Part shown: piece by piece, positions 10,999 to 21,168 of the stretch
Position numbering within the stretch: the first letter of the stretch is position 1
Layout: each line of letters starts with the position of its first letter
Origin: Vitrella brassicaformis
Lineage: Eukaryota > Sar > Vitrellaceae
Direction: 5' to 3'
Length of the DNA: 64,000 nucleotides
NCBI GenBank assembly: GCA_001179505.1
Contig: CDMY01000262.1
Coordinates: forward strand, 35,727 to 99,726
Made by a program: the position numbers and the translations under genes
Notes under the pieces: model-generated
What the model saw: only the letters and a program-made list of their open reading frames with translations
Told to the model about the DNA's origin: nothing
Database searches by the model: none

Positions 10999-12753
10999 AT
11001 GTCTGCCGCCGCTCCAGCCAGCGACCAGCAGCAGCAGCAGCAGCAGACGTATGTGATAGAGAACGTCGAGGTCCGCTTCCCGCCCGGCAGCAATGCGCCG
11101 ACCAAACGGCTCGTCCGGAGCACCATGCGGCGCACCATTACGCCTGACGGCGTGAGGCGGCTCATCCGCAGAGGGGCCGACCCACGAGTGGTCGTTGAGC
11201 TGTTGTGGCCGCGTGGGCCCGCTGGCCGTCACGTCCTGGATGTGTGTGTGCTGTCGCTGGCCATCGACGACTCCAGCAGGCTATCTGCCCTCGAGGACGC
11301 CCTCGACATATGGGTGTTCCCTGACGCGGCGCAACTGGTGCTGCCGCTGTGGCCGTCACGGGCTCGGCAAGAGGCCGTCCTCATACAACTCATCCGAGCG
11401 GGGGCCCGCGTCGATGGGCCACCGGGTGCCCCCACAGACGTCATGAACCTGGGCACTGGCGACGATGAGAAGCGGACCAGCCACTGTCCCATCCAGATGG
11501 CGGTTCGCGCGGCCAACCTGACGGCGGTCAAGGTCTTGACGGCCAACGGGGTTGGGATGAGGGGGCTGACGCTCCTCTTCGTCCCAGGCAAGGTGCGGCC
11601 CAATGACGAATATGAGGCTGCGCTGATGGCCGTCTACACCCATCTCGTGCAGCACGACCCCTGCCTCGCGACAGAGCTGGGGCCCTGGAGCTACAACGTC
11701 ATCCATCGAGCCGTGATGAATGGAAAGGGCTATTCCGACGGCTTCACCTTGGCCTTCCTGCAGCTGATGAAGGACAATGGAGCCAGCGTCACCCACCGGC
11801 ACCAGTTCGACTCGTTAGGGCTGGGTGGGGCGGATGCCACGCCGTTGCATGAGGCAGCTCAATACCGCGCGTATCCCGCGATCGAGTGGCTGTGCCCCTA
11901 CCTCACCCCAGCAGACATCAACGCGAGCAGCAGCGCCAACAAGACCCCCCTTGGCCTCGCTGGCGGACAGCTCGCCAATTTGGTGGGTCACCCCCTCCCG
12001 TCCGAGAGACGAGATGAGACGATCAGCGGGATGAAGGGGGCTGTCCGCACGCTGCTGCTGTCGGGTGCGGCCATCGACATGGTGCCCACGGCCACCGACA
12101 GTGACCGACATGATCGTCGTCTGGTGGACGAGGAGTACGTGCAGCTCCTCGACCAGCTGGCGGATGACGTCATGGATGCGGTCAACGGTGCCCTCAACCC
12201 CCAGCGCGACGTCGCCAACCTGCTGACCCGCCTGCTGCCCCTCGCCCGCCCCAAGCCGTCTGATTCGACTGATGACGCCCCTGCCGTCCCATCGCGGCCC
12301 TCCCCATTCGCACACAGCAATGAGACGCCCCAGATCGCATGGAAGGTCGGCGCCTTCTTTCACGAGCCAGAGGCCGTCGACCAGATGCGCCTCACGACCC
12401 ACACCCCACTGGCTGGCCGCATCAAGGCCGCCATGCAGCACTTCGTCAAGTGCGCGGCGACCAAGACGGCCGGCAATCGTGAGGTCGTGGGTGTGATGGC
12501 CAATGTGGGCGGGAGGGTGGTGCGGGTGCCGCTGCAGTGCTTCGCTGTCAACAGAGGGCAGCATGCACACAGGCGGCTGGGGCTGCGCGAGGTGGTCCAG
12601 AAGGCCCGGCTGGACGAGGCAGCCAGATTTGGGCTGACGGGCGTGGTCAAGGGCTTCAACACCCACCTGGGCAATGAGGAATGTCAGTTCGAGTGGCAGC
12701 AGCTGGGATGGGTCGACGAGACGGGGAGGTTCCAGCCGCTGGGCATCAGTTAG
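10999..12753 (+). CDS. Ankyrin-like repeat protein, intronless (copy 1)
   Basis: A single exon of 584 codons from ATG 10999; the frame is open further upstream, but only from a GTG. Polyglutamine (seven Gln) near residues 11-17 precedes a region with ankyrin-like units: PIQMAVRAANLTAVKVLTAN, TPLHEAAQYRAYPAIEWLCP and TPADINASSSANKTPLGLAG. The C-terminal 200 residues have no recognised domain but look globular. The minus-strand gene directly downstream (14375 to about 13000) is a clear paralog sharing the segments RTITP, LIRxGAD, LSLAIDD, LPLWPSR, MAVRAxNLTAVK, LQLMKDNGA and PADINA. The two genes face each other tail to tail. Function unknown; ankyrin-type proteins usually mediate protein contacts. 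Confidence 0.75.
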   Translation: MSAAAPASDQQQQQQQTYVIENVEVRFPPGSNAPTKRLVRSTMRRTITPDGVRRLIRRGADPRVVVELLWPRGPAGRHVLDVCVLSLAIDDSSRLSALEDALDIWVFPDAAQLVLPLWPSRARQEAVLIQLIRAGARVDGPPGAPTDVMNLGTGDDEKRTSHCPIQMAVRAANLTAVKVLTANGVGMRGLTLLFVPGKVRPNDEYEAALMAVYTHLVQHDPCLATELGPWSYNVIHRAVMNGKGYSDGFTLAFLQLMKDNGASVTHRHQFDSLGLGGADATPLHEAAQYRAYPAIEWLCPYLTPADINASSSANKTPLGLAGGQLANLVGHPLPSERRDETISGMKGAVRTLLLSGAAIDMVPTATDSDRHDRRLVDEEYVQLLDQLADDVMDAVNGALNPQRDVANLLTRLLPLARPKPSDSTDDAPAVPSRPSPFAHSNETPQIAWKVGAFFHEPEAVDQMRLTTHTPLAGRIKAAMQHFVKCAATKTAGNREVVGVMANVGGRVVRVPLQCFAVNRGQHAHRRLGLREVVQKARLDEAARFGLTGVVKGFNTHLGNEECQFEWQQLGWVDETGRFQPLGIS

Positions 12754-14375
12754 CTGAGGAGGGGCAGCACAGGGCCGTGTAGCACATAAGGGGGGGAAGA
12801 GGAAGGGATGGCGGTGTGTGTAGACTGGGTGGCTGTCCGCTGGATGAAGCTGTCCGCGGGGGTGACCGATGGCTTCATCTCTGTCTGATGTGTACATATT
12901 GTATGCAGTCTGATCTCTTTCGTTGGCTATTGCTGTTGAACCGTGGTTCGATTGACTCATTTCATGCCCATGACCATCAGTCAGTCCAGATATGGCCTGC
13001 ACGCGCGACATGAGCTTGACGGCAACAGAGTAGAGGGGTGTGGAGGCATCCATGCCCATCCTATCGGTCGTTGCATTAATGTCTGCTGGGCTGAGATGCT
13101 GGCATAGCCACTCGATCACGTGATACGACCACGTCCACGATGCCGGAATCAGCATGTAAGGGGTGACCGTGGCGCCGTTGTCCTTCATCAGCTGCAGGTA
13201 GGCAAAGGTGAAGCCGCGCGAGTAGATGGGGCCTGTTTCGGCCGCTGAGTCGAGAACCGTGGCAGAGATGGCGAGGGAGCGGTCGTGTTTGACGAGGTAG
13301 GTGTAGATGGCCAACAGGGCCTCCTCGTACTGCTGGCTCGAGCGCACCAATCGCGGCAATTCCACCAGCGTCCGTCGCCCCCACAACCACCCTCGCCCTC
13401 GCAGAACCGCCCCGTTGACCACGAGTGTCTTGACGGCCGTCAGGTTGCCCGCTCGCACCGCCATCTCGATGGGACCCTTGCTCTCGATGCTGAAGTACCG
13501 GGAAACCTTCCATGTCTCAGGAAAGCTGTTGATCCGGAGCCATCCGATGGCCTCGATCAAAGCCGGCAGGATGGCCGCCTGCACCTCGCGCGACGGCCAT
13601 AGCGGCAAGACGACCTCTGCTCCCTGATCTAGCCCGATGCTAAGCCCCTCCTCGAGCACTGTTGGCGTGCTCCAGTCGTCGATGGCCAAGGACAGCAGAC
13701 ACAGACGCAGCACTCGAGTACGCCACTCTATACGCCGACGCCACAGCTCGACGTACACGGCGGCGTCGGCGCCTTGGCGGATGAGCTGCTGCACTTCAGC
13801 AGGGGTGATGGTGCGTAGTATGATGCCGCCCACCAGCCGCTGCGTCGCTTCATTCGTGTCAGGTGGGAGGCGGATCTCGACAGCCTTTGGCTTCATCGCC
13901 TGCTGCTCCGGCCGCCGCTGCTGCTGGTGTGGTTGCTGCCAAGCTGATGATGACGACGCCGACTTGTCATTGATTAGGCTGCCTACAGCGGCGTACGGCA
14001 CGCGCTCGACCTTGAGCCGGCCGCCCGAGTCCCTGGCGTCCTCCTCAGTCACCGTCCACTCGGTGCCCATGCCCAGCGGGTAGGGACACACCCCATTCTC
14101 GTCTGTGAGTGAAGGCACAGAGAAAGACATCCGTGATTGCGTGGCGCGGGATGCAGCAGAGAGTGTGTCAGTATCTCACGTACCTTCAGCAGGCTGTGTG
14201 CATTGCTGAGGGGTCGGTTGCTCGGAGGGCTGCGGCAGGCAGATGAGCACATCTGACAGAGAAAGGACATCACATCATGGATTCACCTCATTCATCCATC
14301 CATCCATCTGTTTGTCGTCCGTTTTGGCTCACAGTCGAGGCCCGTGGTTGGAAGAGATGGCTCTATCGCCGGCAT
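11815..14375 (-). CDS. Ankyrin-like repeat protein (copy 2), 3' end unclear
   Basis: Three exons in phase: 14333-14375 (MPAIEPSLPTTGLD), 14184-14252 (VLICLPQPSEQPTPQQCTQP) and one from 14102 downward. The body matches copy 1 until about 13000 (PADINATT..ASTPLYSVAVK), after which homology stops. Copy 1's C-terminal domain is absent, yet this frame stays open for over 300 more codons, antisense through the 3' part of copy 1, to a stop at 11815. Either the real gene ends by a splice I cannot identify, or it is a C-terminally truncated duplicate reading into antisense sequence. The 5' exons and ankyrin-like part are well supported; the last 0.9-1.2 kb is not. Confidence 0.5.
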
Positions 14376-15031
14376 GACGTGCCGGATTGAGGGCTGCAGA
14401 CGTAACGCTCAGACGCGGCCGCCATTGTCATGTCCTATGGGAACGAAGAGAACTTCAAGGTGATCATCGTCGCCTCTCTGGCACAGACGGCATGCTGCCC
14501 ACCTGAAGGCAAGTCACTCGCGAAGAGCGCCGCCATGCTCGCGCCGGTGGATGAATGGATACGATAACCTGCATGGACAGACAAACAGCAGCCGTGTGGC
14601 CGTCTGCAGCGAGTCTGTTGCCCCGCTGCTCACCTGGCAATCGGTGTTTTTGTTTCGTGCAGGGAGGCAGCGAGGAGCGATGAACCAACGATAAGCCACT
14701 AATCAAACCGCCTCGCCAGCCACTTTTTGATGAGTTCATACCCGGAGTTTAGGGTAAGAGCTTAACACAGCATCAGAAGCCCAGCTCGCACGGCTAGCGA
14801 TGCCTTTGGCTGAGCTGCCGGCCAACCATCCAACCAGCCATCCAGAGCTGTTGCAACCTCTACGCTCCTTCGATCTCATCAGATCATGCCGGACCGCCTC
14901 TTTACGGAGTGGTTTGCTTCTCAGAGATTCGGGTCAATACATCCATCAGCAAGGGCGACGGGCGCTTGGTGTTAACAAAACAAACCGCTGCTGCCGGCGA
15001 GTGGTGTTTATTATAGCTCTGGTTGTCGAGC
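14376..15031. other. Divergent 5' spacer, no gene seen
   Basis: 650 bp between the start of ankyrin-like copy 2 and family V member 1. Contains an AGCTCGCA octamer at 14783. Small open frames on both strands show no protein-like composition. Confidence 0.45.
14783..14790 (+). promoter_or_regulatory. AGCTCGCA motif upstream of family V member 1
   Basis: Sense orientation, 249 bp upstream of ATG 15032. Confidence 0.35.
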
Positions 15032-16765
15032 ATGAGTGTTGAAGGAGAGCCGAAGCGTCCCCGCGCACAAGGCGGCGACTCGGCCGCTGCCGCTGCTGCC
15101 GGCGGCACACCGGTGAGCAACCGACAAGCGAACGCATTCACTCGAGAGAGCACACACGTCCATCATTCATCGTCTGTCTGTGTTTGTGTTGCAGTCCATC
15201 AGTGAGGGTTTGGTTCGTCTGGCGGAGCGCATCGCATCGCTGCACACACACATTGATCAGGCAAGTGGCGCAGCAGAGGCCCAATGGACTCACTGCTGGT
15301 GTGCTCTCGTCCACTGTGTGTGTGTGTGTGTGGTGCCTGCAGGTCTCACGAGAGGCTGCCGGTGTGCAGCAGCTCTTCAACACCACAGTAGCCGCACAGG
15401 TCAACCACACACACTCACACGAGAGAGTACTGCAGCCGTAACTCTCTCTCTGGTTGTCTATCTGTGTGTTCGGTGCAGACGCCATTTCTCGCCGCTAAGT
15501 GGGTCAACGTCTTCGCCGCTCTCTCGTCGGCTACTGATGCGCTGCGCGGCGTCGAGGATGGCGTCAAGGGCACCATTCGGCCCATCGGCTGGGCCAAGCC
15601 GCCCCCGCCCGCCGACTCGGCTGACGGCCTGCCGCCTGATGTCTGCCGCGACGTCATCTACCCGTGCCTGCCCATCGATGAGGCCGTCTGCTCGGCCCGC
15701 CCCATCAGCAGGGCACACGGCAGCCAACTCGTCAATGAGGCCTTCGTGCAGCGCTGCATCGCCAAGCACCTCAGCCGCCACTCGCTGACCGGCCTGATCG
15801 ACGTGCACCGGACAGCAGCAGACACTGTCAATGCTGCGGCGCCCACCCCTGCTCCTCCGACCGCCAGCAGCAGCAGTGACGCACCGGCCGCTGCAGGCGG
15901 TGACGGCCCTCATGTGTCGCATATCTGCTATCTGTGCCGGTGCTGCTATGTACTGGAGCATGGCGGGGCGCTGTGGTGTGAGTGGCCCGACTTCATCCGG
16001 CTGGCTGACATCTACAAGCTGACTCCCTCGACTGGCCTGCCGTTGATCATGTCGGCCCAGTGGATGGCGGCCCACCTGCCCACCAAGGCCGACTTCCACA
16101 CCATGCCCCTCGCCCTTCGCCAGTACAGCACATTCGGCCACCTCTTCAACTACAGGGGCACCAGTCTGGCGCTCACAAAGGTGGATGAGGCCGATGATGG
16201 CGACGAGGCCAAGAAGGAGGATGGAGAGGAGGGGGACGGAGAGGGGGACGGTCTTGTGACGAGGCAGCGCTACAGGATCCGCGATGTCTACTTTACGACG
16301 GTGCCGCTGTCCGCCCTCCCTGCCGACTGCCCCTTCCGTGACACATATGACCCCCACAACCCGCCCATCCGCTACCATGGCCACTTCTTCCCCTCATTCA
16401 CGGCCTTCATGAAGTGGTTGGTGCTGGCGAACTGGTATGGCCGAGAGGGGGTGGACGAGAAGCAGGTATTCTACGCGGAAGTAGGCGATGGCGATGAGCC
16501 GTTTCAGCCACTGCTGACCCGTGACATCGACGGCCACACCACCATCGACTTCATCTACGGCGAGCGGGTGCGACTCATCATCCTCAGGGGCACAGAGGAG
16601 GGGGACACCGTCGCCGCCTACCTGTGGCTGACCGGTGGCAGCATCGTCCTGTACACAACCGAGGCGGAGATTGAGGGCCAGGAGCTCTACGACTACCCCA
16701 TCGCGATGTCCTTGGCCCACGCTCTCTTAACCAAAAACGGTCTCGCCCACCTCATCCCGCACTAG
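15032..16765 (+). CDS. Family V protein, member 1 (lineage-specific, unknown function)
   Basis: Four exons. Exon 1 encodes MSVEGEPKRPRAQGG and an Ala/Gly tail. Exon 2 encodes SISEGLVRLAERIASLHTHI, and its intron has a GC donor (CAG|GCAAGT). Exon 3 is VSREAAGVQQLFNTTVAAQ. Exon 4 is the large body, from ACGCCATTTC at about 15480 to the stop at 16765. Exons 2 and 3 are short amphipathic helices. The body has a Cys-rich patch (HICYLCRCCYVLEHGGALWC), a conserved FIRLADIYKLTPSTGLPLIM block, an acidic insert (EEGDGEGDG) and a C-terminal beta-rich part. The gene at 56800-58640 on the other strand has the same four-exon plan and long identical stretches (LPTKAxFHTMPLALRQYSTF, TYDPHNPPIRYH, EEGDTVAAYLWLT). 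Two broken copies lie at 37.7-39.6 kb. No known domain recognised. Confidence 0.8.
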
Positions 16766-16789
16766 AGGAGAGCACACAACACAAGTGAG

Positions 16790-17292
16790 CCGTTGTGGGG
16801 AAGAGACATTGACATATATACAAGATGCAACAAGCGAGTGCCTCGATGACATTGGTGTGTCTGTGTCTGTCTTTCTGTAGGTGAGATGATTCGTAGACTG
16901 GTGGTGCTGGCAGTGAACAGACAGCCCAGCAGCACTTGCAGCGAGATGTGAGTAGATGAGATAAAAGGGGCGCGGTGTCGACTGCCGACATCTGTACATG
17001 TCCATGTCCACGTCGTCCGGCCACGGTGGGAAGAGAGATTCACATGTACAAGGTGCAACAAGTGAGTTCCTTGATGACATTGGTGCGTCTGTGTGGGTCT
17101 GTGTGTGTCTCTCTCTCTGTGTGTGTGTGTGTGTGTGTCTGTAAGTTGATTCGTAGACTGGTGATTCTTGCAGTGAACAGCCCAGCAGCGAGTGTGCAGG
17201 CTGACGGTGGAGGGCTGACTTGCAGCGAGATGTGAGTTGATGAGATGGAGGGGCGCGGTGTCGTCTGCCGACATCTGTCCACGTCGTCTGGC
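16790..17292. repeat. Tandem direct duplication, about 230-270 bp per copy, downstream of family V member 1
   Basis: Copy A (about 16790-17015) and copy B (about 17021-17292) share, in order, GATGACATTGGTG, GATTCGTAGACTGGTG, GCAGTGAACAG, TGCAGCGAGATGTGAGT, GGGGCGCGGTGTCG and TGCCGACATCTGT. Copy B has an expanded TG run (about 17109-17142). No coding role seen. Confidence 0.75.
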
Positions 17293-18176
17293 CATGTGTG
17301 AGAATGAATGGTCATGTGTGAATTACACTGACTGACTGACGGTGGGCGGATTCACTCCCATCCAGTCCAATCCAAGTGTCCGTGTCCATAGTGGATATTC
17401 ACACGCGCACTCACACTCACCCCCAACCACAGAGCGCAGGCCAGCCTCCCCCACACGCACCACATCAGAACAGGTGACACAACGACTACCGGCCACTTCA
17501 GTGTCTGTAGAATAAGTGACGACTCGCCACACGGCCGGCCAATACACTCCGGCAAAAGGCATGCCAATCGCAGCAGCAGCAGCCATCAGGGAGGGGACAC
17601 TGACAGCTTCTCACTTCTGCGGTGACCTTGAAACTGCTCCTATCGAATATAAAGTGTAGACAGCGATTGATGGCCTGCGAACACCCAACACAACACAGGA
17701 GTGAGGAGCAGCAGCTGCAATTGAGACACACACTGGGTGATTCTGTCTCCTTCCTGTCTGCCGTGCTCATCTTGTGGTGTTGCGTTGCGCTGTGTGGGTT
17801 TGCCAGGATGGGCGCTCCTCACACCACCTGCATGTGTCAACAGGACCCACAGCAACCACACCAAGTGTGTGCGTGTGACGGTCAATGTGTTGGAGGGTAC
17901 CGGATGGACTTACCTTGCGTGGAGTGAAGGAAGTTGCCTGTCTTGTAGGGACCCAGCCAGCCACACCTACCCACCACAGAGAGAGACATACACAGAGACG
18001 ACATACGTCCAACCAGCTGCATACATACCGGCTGGGCGTCCTTGGGGGATGAGGCCGCGTTGTTGTTGTCGAAGTGTCCAGCAGATATAAAATGTATGCA
18101 GCGATGTCATCTCTGCAGTCACACAGAAGGTCAGACTCACAGTTTGAAGATCGCGTGTCTCCTCTGCTCCCTCACC
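17293..18176. other. Spacer with diverged repeat-element copies
   Basis: No gene identified. Two diverged copies of the intron-like element described at 22474 are visible on the minus strand: one near 17625-17690 (GCAGGCCATCAATCGCTGTC) and one near 18050-18176 (starting GTGAGGGAGC, core ATGACATCGCTGCATACATT). Confidence 0.45.
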
Positions 18177-18393
18177 TGAGAAGTTCCCGGCTTGAACTCG
18201 TCGTCCCGTCCCGCTCGCACCCTCTTGACCCGCAAACACACGCCCACCCACACCACTCCGTCCGCAGCAACCTCAGCACCGCCATCACCTACCGCGACAC
18301 GATGCGGCACCTGATCTCATCCTCCGCTCCACATCCTCTCACGCACTCCATTTCTTCTACGCACCCCACTCCCCTCGCCCTGCGATAATCGGT
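18177..18393 (-). pseudogene. Fragment of AT-hook gene R (R')
   Basis: Immediately downstream of the decayed kinase-like copy A lies sequence matching gene R, which sits just downstream of kinase-like gene P1: the junction GTAGAAG..GGAGTG.GTGAG, and the coding block that reads GVCLRVKRV..DDEFKPG here and ESRGGGGEWDEFKPGS in R. It supports a block duplication of kinase gene plus R. Frames are broken by stops, so I call it a remnant. Confidence 0.5.
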
Positions 18394-18421
18394 GCCCACC
18401 CCTCCATTAGGAGGGATAGGC
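18394..18421 (-). promoter_or_regulatory. Hairpin with stop codon in loop, kinase-like copy A
   Basis: On the minus (sense) strand, 12-bp arms GCCTATCCCTCC and GGAGGGGTGGGC (two G.T pairs) flank the loop TAAT, whose TAA is the stop of the kinase C-terminal frame (LIAQAYPS). Equivalent structures lie at 21139-21168 and 34806-34836. Confidence 0.6.
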
Positions 18422-20290
18422 CTGTGCGATGAGGGTCTCTACACAGTCGACGAGGGGCTGGAGCGATGCGTCGGGGGGCGGGTGGGCGAGTGGGGGGATG
18501 AAGGCAAGACACTCCCGTGCTATGAGCAAGTCCAGCAGCTCCTCCTTTGGCCCTCCGTGGCGGCTGATGGTGTCGTCGATGTCCGACAGCAGCTGCTGGT
18601 GCACCGCCGTGGCCTCGTCGAGGCCGTGCTGCAGGAAGTGCTGGGGCCCCGCCTGGGCCTGGGCCTCTAGAGAGCGGACAAGCCGCTCGTAGAGGGTGCC
18701 GCTGCCGATTTGCTGGTATGTGCCCCACCCTTGATGGCCGCGGCCCATGACGGGTGGCTGCCAGCGCCGCCATCCCCACGCTCATCGCCGTTGCATAGAC
18801 GTCGCTGTACTGGCTTTTGGCCAGGTACTGGCGGCCGGCGGCGTGGGAGAGGTAGTAGCAGAGGGAGATGAAGGGATCTGGTGATGGGATGCTGAAGACG
18901 GGGTTGAGGGCCTTGTGAAAGTCTTCGCCCTTCTGCATCTCCCTCACCGCCTCGTGGTCGATGTGGACCACCTCCATGTGGCCCCTCGTGCCGACCACCA
19001 GCAGGTTGCTGGCATGAGCATCCCCATGGATCAGCCACCCCTGTCGCTCCTCGTCCCTCCTACACAGCCGCGGGATGTTGGTGGACATGCCCACGTCGAG
19101 ATAGCTGCGGCAGAAGAGCTCACGCAGAGGGGGCGAGTGGGGCTTGAGTGGGAGGCACTCCTGGCTCTCGTCGGCCTCCACAGGCACGGGCAGCGTCTTG
19201 GACTTCTGGAAGTCCCTCATGGCGGTGAGGGCGCGAGAAGGCCGCGATGGATGGCTGGGCGGCTGAAGACCTTGGCTTCTGAGTCGCAGCCGGGCAGGTC
19301 TTGTCGATGAAGGTCCCAACGATTATAAAATGTAGGCAGCGATGTCAGGTCTGCAGGCAGAGACAGATTGCCTGAATGCACACAAGCTATAGACATAGTG
19401 TGTCTGCTTGGTCTCTCACTCCTGGCTCTCGTCGGCCTCCACAGGCACGGGCAGCGTCTTGGACTTGTGGAAGTCCCTCATGGCGGTGAGGGCGCAGGAG
19501 GCCGCGGTGTATGGCTGGCCGGCTGCTGTGGTGGATCGAGTAAACGACCTCCGGTTTGATGGGCATGCCGGCGCCTGCCGTGCCGTATCCGTGTGGGGCG
19601 GGTGTGGTGGGGGTGATGGTGGTGCCTTCGGTGACCATGGCGTTGATGGCGGCCCGGGCGACGGCAAAGTGGTGCAGGTTGGGGGCACCGTGCCCGTCGA
19701 ACTCTGCCAACACGGACACCAGAAACGACACTCTTCTCTGTGGCGATGCATGCCGATTGTCTTTGCGTCTCCTTACCCATGACCTTTACCGCATAGTAGG
19801 GTCGACCGGTCGTCTCTCCCGCCCCCTCGACCTTCTGCCCTCTGTGCGTCCTCATGTTGGGGGTCGCCACTGTGATGGCGACGGGCTCCTCCACGCCGAC
19901 ATAGCCGCGGGACAGCAGGGGGGCGCCCTCAGCTGTCCCTCCAGCCGGTGGAGCAGCTGGGCCTCGTCCTCGATGCCCCTCAACGCCGCCCGCTCCGCCC
20001 TCTCGGCCTCCCTCTAAGCCTTCGCCCCTCTCGGCTGGGGCTGCCCCGACTGCCTCAGCAATTCCCGCAGCAGCGGCTTGGGCGTGCGCATCTTGATGAT
20101 GCAGTCCTTGCCGTGCAGCGTGGCCCTCAGGGAGATGGTCCGGTCGTTGAGCCAGTAGTCGCTGGTGAGGGTGTGCTCCCCGAGGGCGACACGCTTGGAC
20201 GCGCTGCTGCGAGGCTGGGCGGGAGTGCGGAGCAGACGCAGACAGCTCCTGGTCCTCGACAACAACTTCACCAACACACACATCACACGC
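18407..20290 (-). pseudogene. APH/choline-kinase-like gene, decayed copy A
   Basis: Homology to the intact frame at 21153-22826 runs the whole length. It covers the N-lobe (VALGEHTLTSDYWLNDRTIS, LHGKDCIIKM), the linker (APLLSRGYVGVEEPVAI), PYYAVKVM, the catalytic block (WLIHGDAHASNLLVV, VVHIDHEAVREMQ) and the C-terminal helices (ELLDLLIARECLAFIPP). The frame is broken in several places: an in-frame TAG after PQPRGAKA, a two-base insertion before GAPLLSRG, frame errors at IHRGLL/ALTAM, and another after GMAALA near 18750. A segment of about 95 bp (ALTAMRDF.KSKTLPVPVEA) is present twice, once each side of the intron-like element at 19263-19419. The HGDxHxxN and IDHE motifs are still readable, so decay looks recent. 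Assembly error cannot explain all of these changes. Confidence 0.7.
19263..19419 (-). repeat. Intron-like repeat element, copy c
   Basis: Starts GTGAGAGACCAAGCAGACAC and ends AAGGTCTTCAG on the minus strand, about 157 nt. Nearly identical over its length to copies at 20948-21092 and 22474-22634. Flanked here by two copies of a host segment of about 95 bp. Confidence 0.75.
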
Positions 20291-20779
20291 GCAGACAGAA
20301 AAGTGAATCAAGTCACATTTCTTCGCCCTCTTGTTGTCCATCCATCCATCCGTACCTTGGCTAGTCACGCTGGGCTCGTCACAGTCACCCACAGGCGACT
20401 CACTGGGCGCACCGGCGGCAGGGGCACTCTCGGCAGGTCTCTTCTCCTGCGTGGCGGCTCGACAACCGCCTCGTGGTCCCTCTCCTCCTCCTCCTCCGGC
20501 TGGCGGGTGTGCGTACCGTTACCCACGACTCATTCACCGCAGCTCCGTCGCAGGCACTCATTCACGACTCACTCACCCGTTACGGGCGACAGGGGTGCTG
20601 CTTTGGGCTGTTGGTGTGTCCGATAGGGGCGGGGAGAGAGAACAGCCAGCTCTGGTGTCTCTCGCTGGCGTGGTCTGTCTTCTGTCTGGCTGTCTTCTTA
20701 TCTACAGAGGTGTCAATACAGTATCTGAACACACATAGACACACACACACACACGTCACACAGACATACGGCAACGAGG

Positions 20780-20947
20780 GAGTATATGCCGTCCTCACCT
20801 CCTGAGAGTGTGTGGGGTATGTGTGCTGTAGTGAGTCAGTCGCTGCCGCCCGCTGCCGTGCGTGCCCTGGCCTCCTGTCGTCGCCGCTCCCTCTCATCCT
20901 CTTCCACACGCTGATTGAGCCGGCGTTGTTGAAGTAGTTACGGGCGG
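20780..20947 (-). pseudogene. Scrap of kinase-like N-lobe
   Basis: Directly after intron-like element copy b the minus strand reads NYFNNAGSISVWKRMRGSG, which matches STYYFNARSISVRAKLHGTG of the intact gene. The match ends within about 20 codons. A remnant of a third tandem kinase-like copy. Confidence 0.45.
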
Positions 20948-21092
20948 CTGAAGACCTTCCAGCCGGACAGGTCTTGTCGATGAAGGTCCCGGCGGATATA
21001 AAATGTAGGCAGCGATGTCAGGTCTGCAGACAGAGACACATCGCCTGAATGCACACAAGCTATAGACATAGTGTGTCTGCTAGGTCTCTCAC
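20948..21092 (-). repeat. Intron-like repeat element, copy b
   Basis: About 145 nt on the minus strand from GTGAGAGACCTAGCAGACAC to AAGGTCTTCAG, followed by CCGCCC as in copies a and c. The plus strand contains TATAAAATGTAGGCAGCGAT. Confidence 0.75.
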
Positions 21093-21138
21093 GATGTTTC
21101 TTCCGTGTCCTCTCCCTCTCCCTGCGATAGACGATTGA

Positions 21139-21168
21139 CCCCCACCCCTCCATCAGGAGGAGTAGGGG
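21139..21168 (-). promoter_or_regulatory. Hairpin with stop codon in loop, kinase-like gene P2
   Basis: On the sense strand the 13-bp arms CCCCTACTCCTCC and GGAGGGGTGGGGG (all pairs Watson-Crick or G.T) enclose the loop TGAT. TGA is the stop codon of the ORF ending AATPYSS. Confidence 0.65.

Noticed and set aside
12930-12965. tRNA-like GGTTCGATT box
   Set aside because: No matching A box, acceptor stem or anticodon arm can be folded around it.
15458-16384. 308-codon minus-strand open frame
   Set aside because: Exactly antisense to the conserved body of family V member 1, whose paralog conserves the plus-strand protein.
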